A stretch of DNA of 64,000 bases from Marinomonas sp. TW1 (GTDB lineage: Bacteria > Pseudomonadota > Gammaproteobacteria > Pseudomonadales > Marinomonadaceae): positions 62,001 through 126,000 of the forward strand of contig NZ_JSEE01000004.1 in the NCBI RefSeq assembly GCF_001625355.1, written 5' to 3'. Of the stretch, positions 56,584 through 64,000 are shown piece by piece. The number at the start of each line of letters is the position of its first letter. Positions within the stretch are counted from its first letter, which is position 1. The position numbers and the translations under genes were made by a program. The notes beneath the pieces were generated by a model. The model was not told the DNA's origin and searched no databases. It saw only the letters and a program-made list of their open reading frames with translations.

Positions 56584-57573
56584 ATGAATAGACGAGATTT
56601 CTTAATTGCGAGTGGCGCTTTGTTGTCTCAACCAATGCTGCCAGCCTTTGCTGTATCGGATAACCCCACAGGAAAATTGTATTTTGGTTACGGATCCACC
56701 GGCATTGGCACTAAAGTGGGTAAAGCTGCAGCAGATTTGATGTATCAGGTGAATCCTAATTTCGATTATCGATTTATCAATGAGCCAGGTAGAAATACTG
56801 TCGCAGCAACGGAACTAGTAAGGCAGTCTCTATCGGACGGCAATACTTTGCTGCAAGTTAACGGTACTATTATGTCGCTGTTTACTTGTTTGTACCGGAA
56901 TTTACCTTACGATCCACTAACGGATTTTGTGCCCATTACCTTTTTGGGTGAGTATTCTTACATGTTGGTCGTGGGGCCCTTGGTGGATCGTTCTGTAAAA
57001 ACCCTAGACGACTATGTGGAATGGGTAAAAGAGAATCCTGAATACCGTAATTTTGGCACCGTATTATATGGTTCAGAAAGTCATTTAGCGGGTTTAGAGT
57101 TGTCCTATCAAAAAAAAATAGCTTTGAGAGCGCAAGCCTATGGTGGCACATCTTTAATGACGGAAGACCTTCTAGATGGCGTTCTGGCGGCTGGCTTTAT
57201 GGTGACGGGTAATGCAGACAGTGCGATAAAAAGTGGTCGATTGCGTGTTATTGGAGTCTGCTCAGAGCAGCGACATTCGCCCTGGCCTGAGGTGCCGACA
57301 TTGGCTGAGCAGGGTGTAGTAGGAATGGATTTTAGAGGTTGGTATGGCTGGGTGGCACCGAGTAGTATTCGTTTGAATCGTCTAATTGAATTAAGTGATG
57401 CGACTCAAGAAATGCACCTCATGTCTGAGTTTAAAGCCATGCAGCAAACTTATTCCTTAAAGACTCTTGATCTTTCGCCTGCTGAGATACAGCAGCGTAT
57501 ACACATGGAGATTAAGAAATGTGAGGCTTTGTATCAAAAATTTCAGTTATCGAGAGTCGATTATCAAGCTTAG
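56584..57573 (+). CDS. Bug/TctC-family solute-binding protein with twin-arginine-like signal
   Basis: A 329-residue periplasmic binding protein of the tripartite tricarboxylate transporter (Bug) family: LPYDPLTDFVPITFLG, EVPTLAEQG near residue 238 and FRGWYGWVAPSS are typical. No TctA or TctB gene is near, so it is an orphan. The N-terminus (MNRRDFLIASGALLSQP) has an R-R-D-F-L twin-arginine-like motif, suggesting Tat export. ATG 56584 is preferred over GTG 56578 because GAGG at 56575 has proper spacing. It is the last gene of the exporter cluster, 34 bp after the protease fusion. Confidence 0.86.
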   Translation: MNRRDFLIASGALLSQPMLPAFAVSDNPTGKLYFGYGSTGIGTKVGKAAADLMYQVNPNFDYRFINEPGRNTVAATELVRQSLSDGNTLLQVNGTIMSLFTCLYRNLPYDPLTDFVPITFLGEYSYMLVVGPLVDRSVKTLDDYVEWVKENPEYRNFGTVLYGSESHLAGLELSYQKKIALRAQAYGGTSLMTEDLLDGVLAAGFMVTGNADSAIKSGRLRVIGVCSEQRHSPWPEVPTLAEQGVVGMDFRGWYGWVAPSSIRLNRLIELSDATQEMHLMSEFKAMQQTYSLKTLDLSPAEIQQRIHMEIKKCEALYQKFQLSRVDYQA

Positions 57574-57606
57574 TTGAGTTTATTATGCGAAACGTTAAAA
57601 AGGACT

Positions 57607-58797
57607 TTAGTGTTCATTGGCTAACTTTGTTTTAGGGAAATGGACTTTTTTAACCAAAGACAAGCCGATTAAAAAAGCCAATAAAATGGCTGATGACAGT
57701 GTTAGCCAATAGGGAAGTAGGGCATGCTCTGGGCCCATTTTTGGCAGTATCTCAATATGGAACTTAGCGACAAGAAAGTTGATTAAATAACCAAATATCA
57801 ACGCCCCACCGATGACGCCAATTAAATAGCCTAATAACGTTCTTCTACCCATTTCTTTGCCGATGACGCCCAGTGTCGCTATGTTGGTTGCCGGTCCTGC
57901 CATCATAAAGACTAAAACAGCACCAGGTGATACTCCGGCCAAAAGCAGCCCGGCGGCAATGGGGGTGGACGCCGTTGCGCAAATATACATGGGAACAGAA
58001 ATGATAACCATGATGAGCATGGCGAGAATCCCGTCTCCCCATTGAGCGAGAAAATTGTTCGGTAAATAGGCTTGTACAAATGCGGCAAAGCCGATGCCAA
58101 TCATTAGCCATATACTGATGTCATCCACTAAGTTAGTGGCTGAAAAACGCAAACCCGCTTTCATTTTCTGGAATAACGAGTTGCTTTGATTTGTTTTTTT
58201 GGTGTTGCAGCAAGTCGCTGATGTGTTTTCTTGTTTTATGGTTGAACAATAAGAGTTTGAACTTGAAGCCTTTTTGTCATCGGGGGAACTGGCCGTCATG
58301 TGGTGAGTGGACTTTGGTGTTTCTGAATTAGATGGGGCACAACAGGATGGCTTATGTTCTGCTGGTGTTTCTTGAGCGGAATAAGAGGGCTTTTTTCGCG
58401 CTTCTAATGAGCCTACGCATAAGCCCGCAAGAATAGCACTGAAGATAGCCGCAATGGGTCGAATAATGGCCATGAAAGGCCCAAGCATCACGTAGGAAAC
58501 AGAGATGGAATCAACGCCCGTTTCTGGCGTGGAAACGAGAAAAGAGCTCGTAGCCGCTTTTGATGCACCAGCTCGACGTAAGCCAATGGCCGCTGGAATC
58601 ACGCCACATGAACAGAGTGGTAAAGGGGCACCGATGAAAGCGGCTTTCAGCGTTGTTTTAATATCATGGCCTCCCAGCTGTTGATGCATCCAATTCATTG
58701 GAAGACAGGTTTTCATGATGCCCGCTAAAGCAAGACCAAAAATAAGCCAAGGTGCGGACTCTAAAAACAGCTGATAAAAGTGAGAGAAAAACAACAT
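57607..58797 (-). CDS. Permease, SO_0444-type Cu/Zn efflux transporter family
   Basis: A 396-residue membrane protein of the DUF318/permease family, with about eight helices. Hallmarks: FIGAPLPLCSCGVIPAAIGLRRAGASKAAT in the first half, a P-L-C-S-C-G motif, and AGPATNIATLGVIGKEMGRR in the second. The cytoplasmic loop at about residues 150-205 is rich in Cys, His and Ser (CCAPS, THHM, CSTIK, CCNTKK), a probable metal-binding segment. It starts one base after the ZntR-like regulator gene ends, so the two are co-transcribed. Metal specificity is inferred from the regulator. Confidence 0.85.
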   Translation of the reverse strand: MLFFSHFYQLFLESAPWLIFGLALAGIMKTCLPMNWMHQQLGGHDIKTTLKAAFIGAPLPLCSCGVIPAAIGLRRAGASKAATSSFLVSTPETGVDSISVSYVMLGPFMAIIRPIAAIFSAILAGLCVGSLEARKKPSYSAQETPAEHKPSCCAPSNSETPKSTHHMTASSPDDKKASSSNSYCSTIKQENTSATCCNTKKTNQSNSLFQKMKAGLRFSATNLVDDISIWLMIGIGFAAFVQAYLPNNFLAQWGDGILAMLIMVIISVPMYICATASTPIAAGLLLAGVSPGAVLVFMMAGPATNIATLGVIGKEMGRRTLLGYLIGVIGGALIFGYLINFLVAKFHIEILPKMGPEHALLPYWLTLSSAILLAFLIGLSLVKKVHFPKTKLANEH

Positions 58798-58798
58798 A

Positions 58799-59245
58799 TC
58801 ATTGATCTCCTTGGCGAACCGAGTGCTCGTAGCGAACGTCGTTTGAGCCTTGCTCTAGTGCTTCTAAAATAGTGCAATGAACGGCGCTTTCATGGCCACC
58901 GCAACAGGCGTTTGAAAGTGTTTTTAAGGACTTCTGAAAACACTTTAATTCAGCAATTTTCGCCTCAATTTCAGTTAATTTATCGTCAACGAGTTGCTTC
59001 ACATCTGAACAAGCTTTGCTCTCTTTATCGATTTCAATGGACAGTAATTCTTGGGTTTCAGCTAAGGTAAATCCGACTCCTTTGGCTCGCAATATGAAAC
59101 ATAAGATGTCTTTGTCTTGTTCGGAATACAATCGGTACCCAGCGCTGGAACGGGCTGAGGCTTGTAATAATCCGCTTTTTTCATAAAAACGTAGTGTGTC
59201 TTTATTGATGTTGCAGAGTGCTGAGAGTTCCCCAATTCGATACAT
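58799..59245 (-). CDS. MerR-family metal-responsive regulator, ZntR-like
   Basis: A 148-residue activator. The N-terminal helix-turn-helix (MYRIGELSALCNINKDTLRFYEKSGLL) precedes a dimerisation coiled coil. The metal-binding end is ZntR-like: a cysteine in KACSDVKQLVDDKL and the loop ACCGGHESAVHCTILEAL, giving the C...CC-x2-H-x3-C set that binds Zn(II). It is encoded 5' of the permease gene in the same direction, and its own promoter carries a MerR-type operator (59284-59315). Confidence 0.92.
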   Translation of the reverse strand: MYRIGELSALCNINKDTLRFYEKSGLLQASARSSAGYRLYSEQDKDILCFILRAKGVGFTLAETQELLSIEIDKESKACSDVKQLVDDKLTEIEAKIAELKCFQKSLKTLSNACCGGHESAVHCTILEALEQGSNDVRYEHSVRQGDQ

Positions 59246-59283
59246 AATGTTGAATTCCGCTTAGTAATGAGGCAATAAGTTAA

Positions 59284-59315
59284 TCATAAACCTTGGAGTT
59301 AGGTCTAAGGTCAAG
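59284..59315 (-). promoter_or_regulatory. MerR-class promoter/operator of the zinc regulator-permease operon
   Basis: On the minus strand, -35 TTGACC (59310-59315) and -10 TTATGA (59285-59290) are 19 bp apart (20 bp for TATGAT), the long spacing typical of MerR promoters. The spacer holds a dyad ACCTTGGA / TCTAAGGT (59291-59298 and 59305-59312; 7 of 8 bases pair). Confidence 0.82.
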
Positions 59316-59639
59316 TGAAGGACAACATTAATCTTATTTTAGATAAAATGAAGGTGTCATGAGTGGTGGTGAATCTATCTAGAACAATTGACTTGTGAGA
59401 ATCATAGATTGCATACTCGGCAACGATCGGCCGACACCCAATGTCGTTTGTTATTAGTATGACAATAAAAATATGAAAACGAGTCGTAATCGCGTCAGCT
59501 TGATCATCAGGTTGTTTTGCTCGCCTTGTTTCGGCAAACCGTTACCTGACACTCCGTCTGGTTTTCAAGTCCCTTTTCATATCAGCGATTGTCATAAGAC
59601 TTTTTGTACGATGTTAAACGCTTAGAAGAGGGAATATCG
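59316..59639. other. Intergenic region between the zinc operon and the isomerase gene
   Basis: About 320 bp without a supported gene. It must hold the promoter of the isomerase gene (plus strand). The open frame of that gene extends upstream to 59604, but the RBS points to 59640. No further palindrome or RNA is convincing. Confidence 0.4.
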
Positions 59640-60410
59640 ATGGATAAATTTACTCTGTCCTGTTGTGCGGAAACCATGTTCACTGACTTATCCATGGTTG
59701 AAAGGGTGAAGAAGATTTCTGAACTGGGTTTTTTACCAGAGTTATGGGATTGGACCAATCATGATATCGACGCGTTGGCGTCGACGGGCGTTACATTTTC
59801 CTCGATGACGGGCTACATTGAAGGGGATTTTTTAGAGAACAGTGATCGCTTGCTTACGACCATACACGAATCGGTTGCGGTGGCGAAAAAACTGAGGGTG
59901 CCGCGTTTAAACTTACATGGTACGGGCCTTGATAATAAAGGCTTGCCGGTTAATCCTCGTCTTGTTGTGTCGGGGCGCGACTGGATCAAGGCGTATAAAG
60001 TGTTATCAGACATCGCTGAAATCGGTGCACAAAATGACGTGATGTTTGTACTGGAAAACCTCAACTTAAAAGTAGACCATCCAGGCTCGCCCTTTGCCAC
60101 TGCGGAAGACGTCTTTACTCTGGTGTCTGAAATCAACCATCCAAACTTGAAAATGATGCTGGATTTGTATCATCAGCAAATTGACGAAGGGAATATTTTG
60201 GACTCTTTGACTCGCTATTTGCCGCAGATAGGTGAAATTCAAATTGCTGACGTACCAGGACGTCAAGAGCCAGGAACCGGTGAGATGAATTATCCTGCCA
60301 TCGCACAGCATTTGCGTAAGATAGGCTATAAAGGGGTTGTGGGCTTTGAAGGCTTTCCATCTGATGACTCTAGATTGGCGTTGGAGCGCTTTGAAAAAGC
60401 CTTTAATTGA
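59640..60410 (+). CDS. Hydroxypyruvate isomerase family protein
   Basis: A 256-residue TIM-barrel protein of the Hyi/OtnI group, which interconverts hydroxypyruvate and tartronate semialdehyde or acts on related sugar acids. Family residues: E in MFVLENLNLKVDHPGSPFA, the metal-site stretch MMLDLYHQQIDEGN, IQIADVPGRQEPGTGEMNY and VVGFEGFPSDDS. The start at 59640 follows AGAGGG. The gene is single and followed by a terminator; the neighbouring LysR gene converges on it. Substrate is inferred at family level only. Confidence 0.85.
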   Translation: MDKFTLSCCAETMFTDLSMVERVKKISELGFLPELWDWTNHDIDALASTGVTFSSMTGYIEGDFLENSDRLLTTIHESVAVAKKLRVPRLNLHGTGLDNKGLPVNPRLVVSGRDWIKAYKVLSDIAEIGAQNDVMFVLENLNLKVDHPGSPFATAEDVFTLVSEINHPNLKMMLDLYHQQIDEGNILDSLTRYLPQIGEIQIADVPGRQEPGTGEMNYPAIAQHLRKIGYKGVVGFEGFPSDDSRLALERFEKAFN

Positions 60411-60440
60411 GTCTAGGTTCAATCTATGTCTATCAAACAC

Positions 60441-60467
60441 AAAAAGCTCGCTAAGGCGAGCTTTTTT
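60441..60467 (+). terminator. Intrinsic terminator of the isomerase gene
   Basis: An 11-bp stem AAAAAGCTCGC / GCGAGCTTTTT (60441-60451 with 60456-60466), 4-nt loop, then T-run. It is symmetric in A/T runs and can also serve the convergent LysR gene. Confidence 0.9.
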
Positions 60468-60565
60468 AAACTAGATTTCACGCTAATGGGGGCTAGGGAA
60501 GTTCAAGTTGTTTAAGCCGATGTTGTTGGTAATTTTCCATTTTAAAATAAGCTGTTTTTTGAACC

Positions 60566-61480
60566 TTATTCGCTACTTAGTTCTTCAAACACCTCTTTGA
60601 CGATTTTCCGAAAAGACTGAAAGGCGAATTGTTCTTGTAATGGCTTGACACACCATAGATACAAGTCACGGGAGACAGGTTGAATGTGTTTAAGTTCTAA
60701 TTCATGAATCGAAAATTCGTTTTTAACCACAGTAACTGGAAAGTGGGGGAGTGCCGCGAGATAGCGACCAGACGCTAGCATTCTCATAAACATGTAAGCA
60801 TCATTGCGGAACACGGCTTTCGTTCTTGCACCATGTATGCCATAGGATGAGAGCATTTCAGTAGTTTGTTGTTCAAAGTAAGTGGCGATTCCCAGACTTA
60901 ACCAGTCTAGAGACATAAAGTCATCAATCTGAATGTCGCTTCTACTGGCCAGTGGGTGTTGTTGGCCACAAAAAATGCCTATCTTATCTTCTTTCAATAA
61001 TTCGCTATAAAGGCTGGTGGTATTTCTTTCTGATGATTGCGGGGCAATGACAATATCAAATTGATCATCGAGCAACTCTTCTAACGCAATTGTTGGGTTT
61101 AAACAGGTAATCGTTAAAGACACATCTGGGTGTTCTTCAATCATACGATCAATGACTTTGGGCAAAACGCCCATCGCTATAAGGGAACCCGAAGCGATGC
61201 GTAAATTTTGTTTAATGCCTAACTTATATCGCGAAACCTGCTCTTGTGCCGCACTAAGACGACGAGTAATGGCTCGGCCTTCTCTGGCTAGCGATTCTCC
61301 CACTTGGGTACTGGTCACGCCAAATCGACTGCGAGTAAACAGCTGAGTGCCAGCCTGCATTTCTAAGGTCGCCATAGCTCGGGTCAGAGTAGGCTGAGCC
61401 AGGTTAAGTTGTTCTGCTGCGGCCGTAATGGAGCCTTTATCAAGTATGGTGGCTAAATATATGAGGTGTTTGGACTCCAT
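60566..61480 (-). CDS. LysR-family transcriptional regulator
   Basis: A 304-residue LysR regulator. The helix-turn-helix (KGSITAAAEQLNLAQPTLTRAMATLEMQAGTQLFTRSRFGVTST) is followed by the two-lobed effector domain. The DNA-recognition segment has TLTRAMATLE rather than the usual SxxIxxLE, as in some aromatic-catabolic LysR proteins. It lies 19 bp after the SulP gene on the same strand, so it is probably co-transcribed with it. The effector is unknown. Confidence 0.93.
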   Translation of the reverse strand: MESKHLIYLATILDKGSITAAAEQLNLAQPTLTRAMATLEMQAGTQLFTRSRFGVTSTQVGESLAREGRAITRRLSAAQEQVSRYKLGIKQNLRIASGSLIAMGVLPKVIDRMIEEHPDVSLTITCLNPTIALEELLDDQFDIVIAPQSSERNTTSLYSELLKEDKIGIFCGQQHPLASRSDIQIDDFMSLDWLSLGIATYFEQQTTEMLSSYGIHGARTKAVFRNDAYMFMRMLASGRYLAALPHFPVTVVKNEFSIHELELKHIQPVSRDLYLWCVKPLQEQFAFQSFRKIVKEVFEELSSE

Positions 61481-61499
61481 GAAGACATTCTCTTATTCG

Positions 61500-63266
61500 T
61501 CAATGGTTTATTGTATTGTGTTTATTATTGGGAAATTGGCGACACTCATTGAAAATTCTTGATTCGCAAACGGCGCATTTTTGTTTGTCTATTTTATCCT
61601 GCATCGCTCTGATGGCTTCGTTTGAATTATCGAATATATGATGCTTTAACAAATTTTGAAACGTTGGCATTGTTTTAATTTCATCGGATACCGTACCTTT
61701 TAAAGAGCATATAAGTAAATCTCCACCGAGCTTATTAATACGCTTTATTTCTGATTCCAGCAAAAGTACCCCTGAGGCGTCCATGAAATTAATCCCTTTA
61801 GCAACCAATATGAGGTGATTAGGACCTTGCTGTGTGCGGTTAGTGAGCTCCTTTTGAACATAATCGACAGAGCCAAAATACAATGAACCATCGATGCGGA
61901 TCATTTGGAATTGCGGGCATGTATTTAAGTTATATCGATCAATGTTGCGAATCATTCGATGCTTAGTCGTTTGCAGGGGAGCCACTTCAATGAGTCGTGG
62001 ACGAGAGGTTCTACGTAGATAAAAGCCTATGGATAAAACAATACCTAAGTAGATGGCGTATTCTAATGGAATAAATAGGGTCGATAAAAATGTGCCAATT
62101 AAAATACACGCTTCCGCAGGATTCAGTTTGACCGTGTCGATGATGTGTCTGCTGTCGATTAAATTCCAAGCGATCAGTAAGACACTGCCTGCCATGGCTG
62201 GCAAGGGTAAATACGCCGTACTGGATGGAATAAAGCAAATAACTAATGCAACGATAATGGCGGCAAACACTGCAGCTAAAGGACTTGCCGCACCAGCATC
62301 ATAGTTGGCGCCTGAGCGAGTGAAGGAACCCGAACTGGTATAGCAAGAAAAGAACCCTCCGATCATATTAGACATACCTTGGCCAATAAATTCTTGATTG
62401 CCGTCAATGACCTGTTTTGAACGAACTGAAATGGCCCGGGCAATTGAAACCGCTTCAATTAGGCCAAGTAGTGCTACGGCAAAGGCCCCTGAAAACAGGG
62501 GCTGTATCCTTGCTAAGGACAGATCTGGAATTGAGATCGGTGGCAAACTCCCCGACATGCTCGTTACCATGGCAACGTTATGATGCTGTGCATTTAACAA
62601 AAGACACAGCAGGCTTCCTGTCAGCATTCCAATCAACAAATAGGGTAGCTTGCGATTAATGGTTTTAATCAGTATTGAAGAGATAAAGGTCGTAGCACCG
62701 ATAGCGAGCGCGTAAAGGTTGGTGTCGCTCAAGGAATGAAGCAAAGTACTAATTTCTTCTACAAAATTTAGGCCCGACGGCAGAGATACGCCTAATAAGT
62801 GTTTGATTTGGCTGGTGGCGATGAGGATGGCTGCCCCTGTCGTAAAACCAATGATGACCGTATGTGAAATAAAATTAACCAAAGCCCCTAGTCTTAAGGT
62901 GCCGAGGGTGAATTGAATAATGCCGACTAAAAAGCTCAGAGTGACGACTATGGTTAACTGCTCGGTGAGATCACTGTATGCCATTTGATTGACAACAGAA
63001 GCGACGACGATGGAAAGGGCGGCAGTGGGGCCAGATATCATATGGAAGGAACTACCAAATAAGGAGGCAATGGCGGCAGACACTATGGCGGTATACAAGC
63101 CAAACTCTGGAGGTAATCCGGCAATATAGGCATACGCCACACCTTGTGGAAGGACTAAGACGGCGCCGGTAATGCCTGCCATGAGGTCTTTTTTGAGGTC
63201 TGACGTAGTGAGTTGCCGTCCCCAATAAATAAAAGGGAATAAAGCGAGAAGTAGGGATTTTAACAT
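61500..63266 (-). CDS. SulP-family anion transporter with STAS domain
   Basis: A protein of about 588 residues. The N-terminal transport domain has the SulP signature (DLMAGITGAVLVLPQGVAYAYIAGLPPEFGLYT) and GGFFSCYTSSGSFTRSGANYDAGAASP in the middle; about 12-14 membrane segments. The STAS domain is at about residues 440-550 (DGSLYFGSVDYVQKEL, NFMDASGVLLLESEI). A C-terminal tail holds C-x2-C and another cysteine (CAVCESRIFNECR). The frame extends to 63335, but ATG 63266 (MLKSLLLALFPF) is the family start. Substrate (sulfate, bicarbonate or other) is not readable. Confidence 0.9.
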   Translation of the reverse strand: MLKSLLLALFPFIYWGRQLTTSDLKKDLMAGITGAVLVLPQGVAYAYIAGLPPEFGLYTAIVSAAIASLFGSSFHMISGPTAALSIVVASVVNQMAYSDLTEQLTIVVTLSFLVGIIQFTLGTLRLGALVNFISHTVIIGFTTGAAILIATSQIKHLLGVSLPSGLNFVEEISTLLHSLSDTNLYALAIGATTFISSILIKTINRKLPYLLIGMLTGSLLCLLLNAQHHNVAMVTSMSGSLPPISIPDLSLARIQPLFSGAFAVALLGLIEAVSIARAISVRSKQVIDGNQEFIGQGMSNMIGGFFSCYTSSGSFTRSGANYDAGAASPLAAVFAAIIVALVICFIPSSTAYLPLPAMAGSVLLIAWNLIDSRHIIDTVKLNPAEACILIGTFLSTLFIPLEYAIYLGIVLSIGFYLRRTSRPRLIEVAPLQTTKHRMIRNIDRYNLNTCPQFQMIRIDGSLYFGSVDYVQKELTNRTQQGPNHLILVAKGINFMDASGVLLLESEIKRINKLGGDLLICSLKGTVSDEIKTMPTFQNLLKHHIFDNSNEAIRAMQDKIDKQKCAVCESRIFNECRQFPNNKHNTINH

Positions 63267-63379
63267 GCGCTTTCCAATTGATTGGCGAAATGGAGGAAAC
63301 AAGACCGTCCCAAGCTGACAGAAGATAGTAAACAATCAGTTTGTATTCGTAAAATGACAAAAGAGTGCTCTAAATCGAC

Positions 63380-63417
63380 AAAAATGAATATTTAAATATT
63401 TCTATGTATTCATTTTT
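63380..63417. promoter_or_regulatory. Inverted repeat in the SulP / TAXI divergent region
   Basis: Perfect 11-bp arms AAAAATGAATA (63380-63390) and TATTCATTTTT (63407-63417) with a 16-bp AT-rich centre. It lies between the divergent starts at 63266 and 63514 and could be an operator, for example for the LysR regulator encoded nearby. The binding factor is not known. Confidence 0.5.
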
Positions 63418-63513
63418 GATTGGTTGGTGTCTTAAATAAGTATTTTACTGATATCAATTTGCAGGTTAGATTGAACATACCTTTAAAAATAATAATCAAG
63501 GTTGGAGTTCATA

Positions 63514-64000
63514 ATGCAGAATGTGAAGAAGTTATTGCGCCAAGGTATTAGTACTTTTGGGGTTGTTTGTGTGACATCGTTACTGACAAGTCATGCATTA
63601 GCAGCAAAAATAGGTATGGAATCATCTTCTCCTAATAGTCTTTTAGGTATGATACCTCAAGCTATGGCCCCTTTTTGGGCTGAGAGTGGTGTGGACATTC
63701 AGTTGTCACTTAATCAAACATTAACTAAGTCCCTTCTTAAAGTCGCTAAAGGCAGTTTAGATTCTGCAGTTGTTCCACCGCCTGCTTTTTCGGCATTGCA
63801 AAAAGGCGTAGGGCCTTATGCGAAAATGTCGGATAAAGCCAAAGATTTGTCTCACAATGTACGTGGATTATTCACTATTCCGGGCAGCTATTACCATGCG
63901 ATAACACGAGCAGATTCAGGCATAACATCTTGGCCAGAAGCTAAGGGAAAGCGCGTATTTATCGGACCACCAGCAGGGGCTGCTAACCAACAAATTATCG
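63514..64000 (+). CDS. TAXI-family TRAP transporter solute-binding protein (N-terminal part)
   Basis: Partial gene, open at the right edge, 162 complete codons. A signal peptide (MQNVKKLLRQGISTFGVVCV ... ALAA) precedes a binding-protein fold: SSPNSLLGMIPQAMAPFW, then GSLDSAVVPPPAFSALQKG and W-P-E-A-K-G-K-R-V-F-I-G-P-P-A-G-A (the TAXI group has D-L-K-G-K-R-V-x-x-G-x-x-G-S here). GGAG precedes the ATG by six bases. TRAP membrane subunits would be expected to the right. Substrate unknown. Confidence 0.8.
   Translation, partial: MQNVKKLLRQGISTFGVVCVTSLLTSHALAAKIGMESSSPNSLLGMIPQAMAPFWAESGVDIQLSLNQTLTKSLLKVAKGSLDSAVVPPPAFSALQKGVGPYAKMSDKAKDLSHNVRGLFTIPGSYYHAITRADSGITSWPEAKGKRVFIGPPAGAANQQII

Noticed and set aside
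63267-63335. N-terminal extension of the SulP protein
   Set aside because: It starts at TTG without a ribosome site, and SulP homology begins near the ATG at 63266.

Overview
The window looks like chromosomal DNA of a marine gammaproteobacterium of the Oceanospirillales/Marinomonas type. This is an inference from gene content and order: a pseudomonad-like core order (purB, icd, mnmA, cspD, clpS-clpA, infA, aat, ftsK, lolA, rarA, serS, a SUMT gene, tusEBCD, yccA, gacA, uvrC, pgsA, then tRNA-Gly/Cys/Leu) combined with a monomeric isocitrate dehydrogenase, moderate AT richness and marine-type transport genes. No rRNA or replication origin is present.

Region by region. 1-1700: a near-perfect LexA box at the left edge (its gene lies outside the window), a universal stress protein, a small Fur-box-preceded membrane protein and an FKBP prolyl isomerase. 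1748-10412 (all minus strand): acetyltransferase, ribosomal oxygenase RoxA, PurB, monomeric Icd, HflD, MnmA, NudJ and RluE; nudJ and rluE overlap by 155 bp. 10538-16518: CspD diverging from ClpS-ClpA, then IF-1, Aat and a small porin; the trxB and ate genes that pseudomonads keep near here are absent. 16685-23978: FtsK, LolA, RarA, CrcB, SerS and uroporphyrinogen methyltransferase. 24061-26165: the TusDCBE sulfur relay and YccA. 26388-31159: a DnaT-like gene overlapping a phage lambda P-like gene, then GacA, UvrC and PgsA. 31256-31523: three tRNAs.

31524 to about 36140 is a genomic island downstream of tRNA-Leu. It carries a tyrosine integrase broken by one in-frame TAA, a HicA-HicB-SecB-like operon that looks like a toxin-antitoxin-chaperone system, several orphan genes (one with HNH-like cysteine motifs) and an AlpA/excisionase-like regulator.

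36235-57573 is the most striking region. A receiver domain, a CheC-like phosphatase and a diguanylate cyclase precede a single 12-kb gene for a protein of about 4,000 residues. That protein has an N-terminal LEPR-XLL-like motif, a DUF4347 domain and about 29 tandem 93-residue cadherin-like repeats. Directly after it come an outer-membrane TolC-like lipoprotein, a periplasmic HlyD-type adaptor, a GAF-HlyD fusion, a PqqD-like/M50 protease/HlyD fusion and an orphan Bug-type binding protein. There is no ABC or RND pump in the operon and no RTX repeat in the giant protein, so this may be an unusual dedicated export and processing machine for a giant adhesin.

57607-59312 holds a ZntR-like regulator and a Cu/Zn-efflux-type permease with a MerR-class promoter. 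59640-64000 holds a hydroxypyruvate isomerase-like protein, a LysR regulator, a SulP transporter and the start of a TAXI-type solute-binding protein that runs off the right edge.
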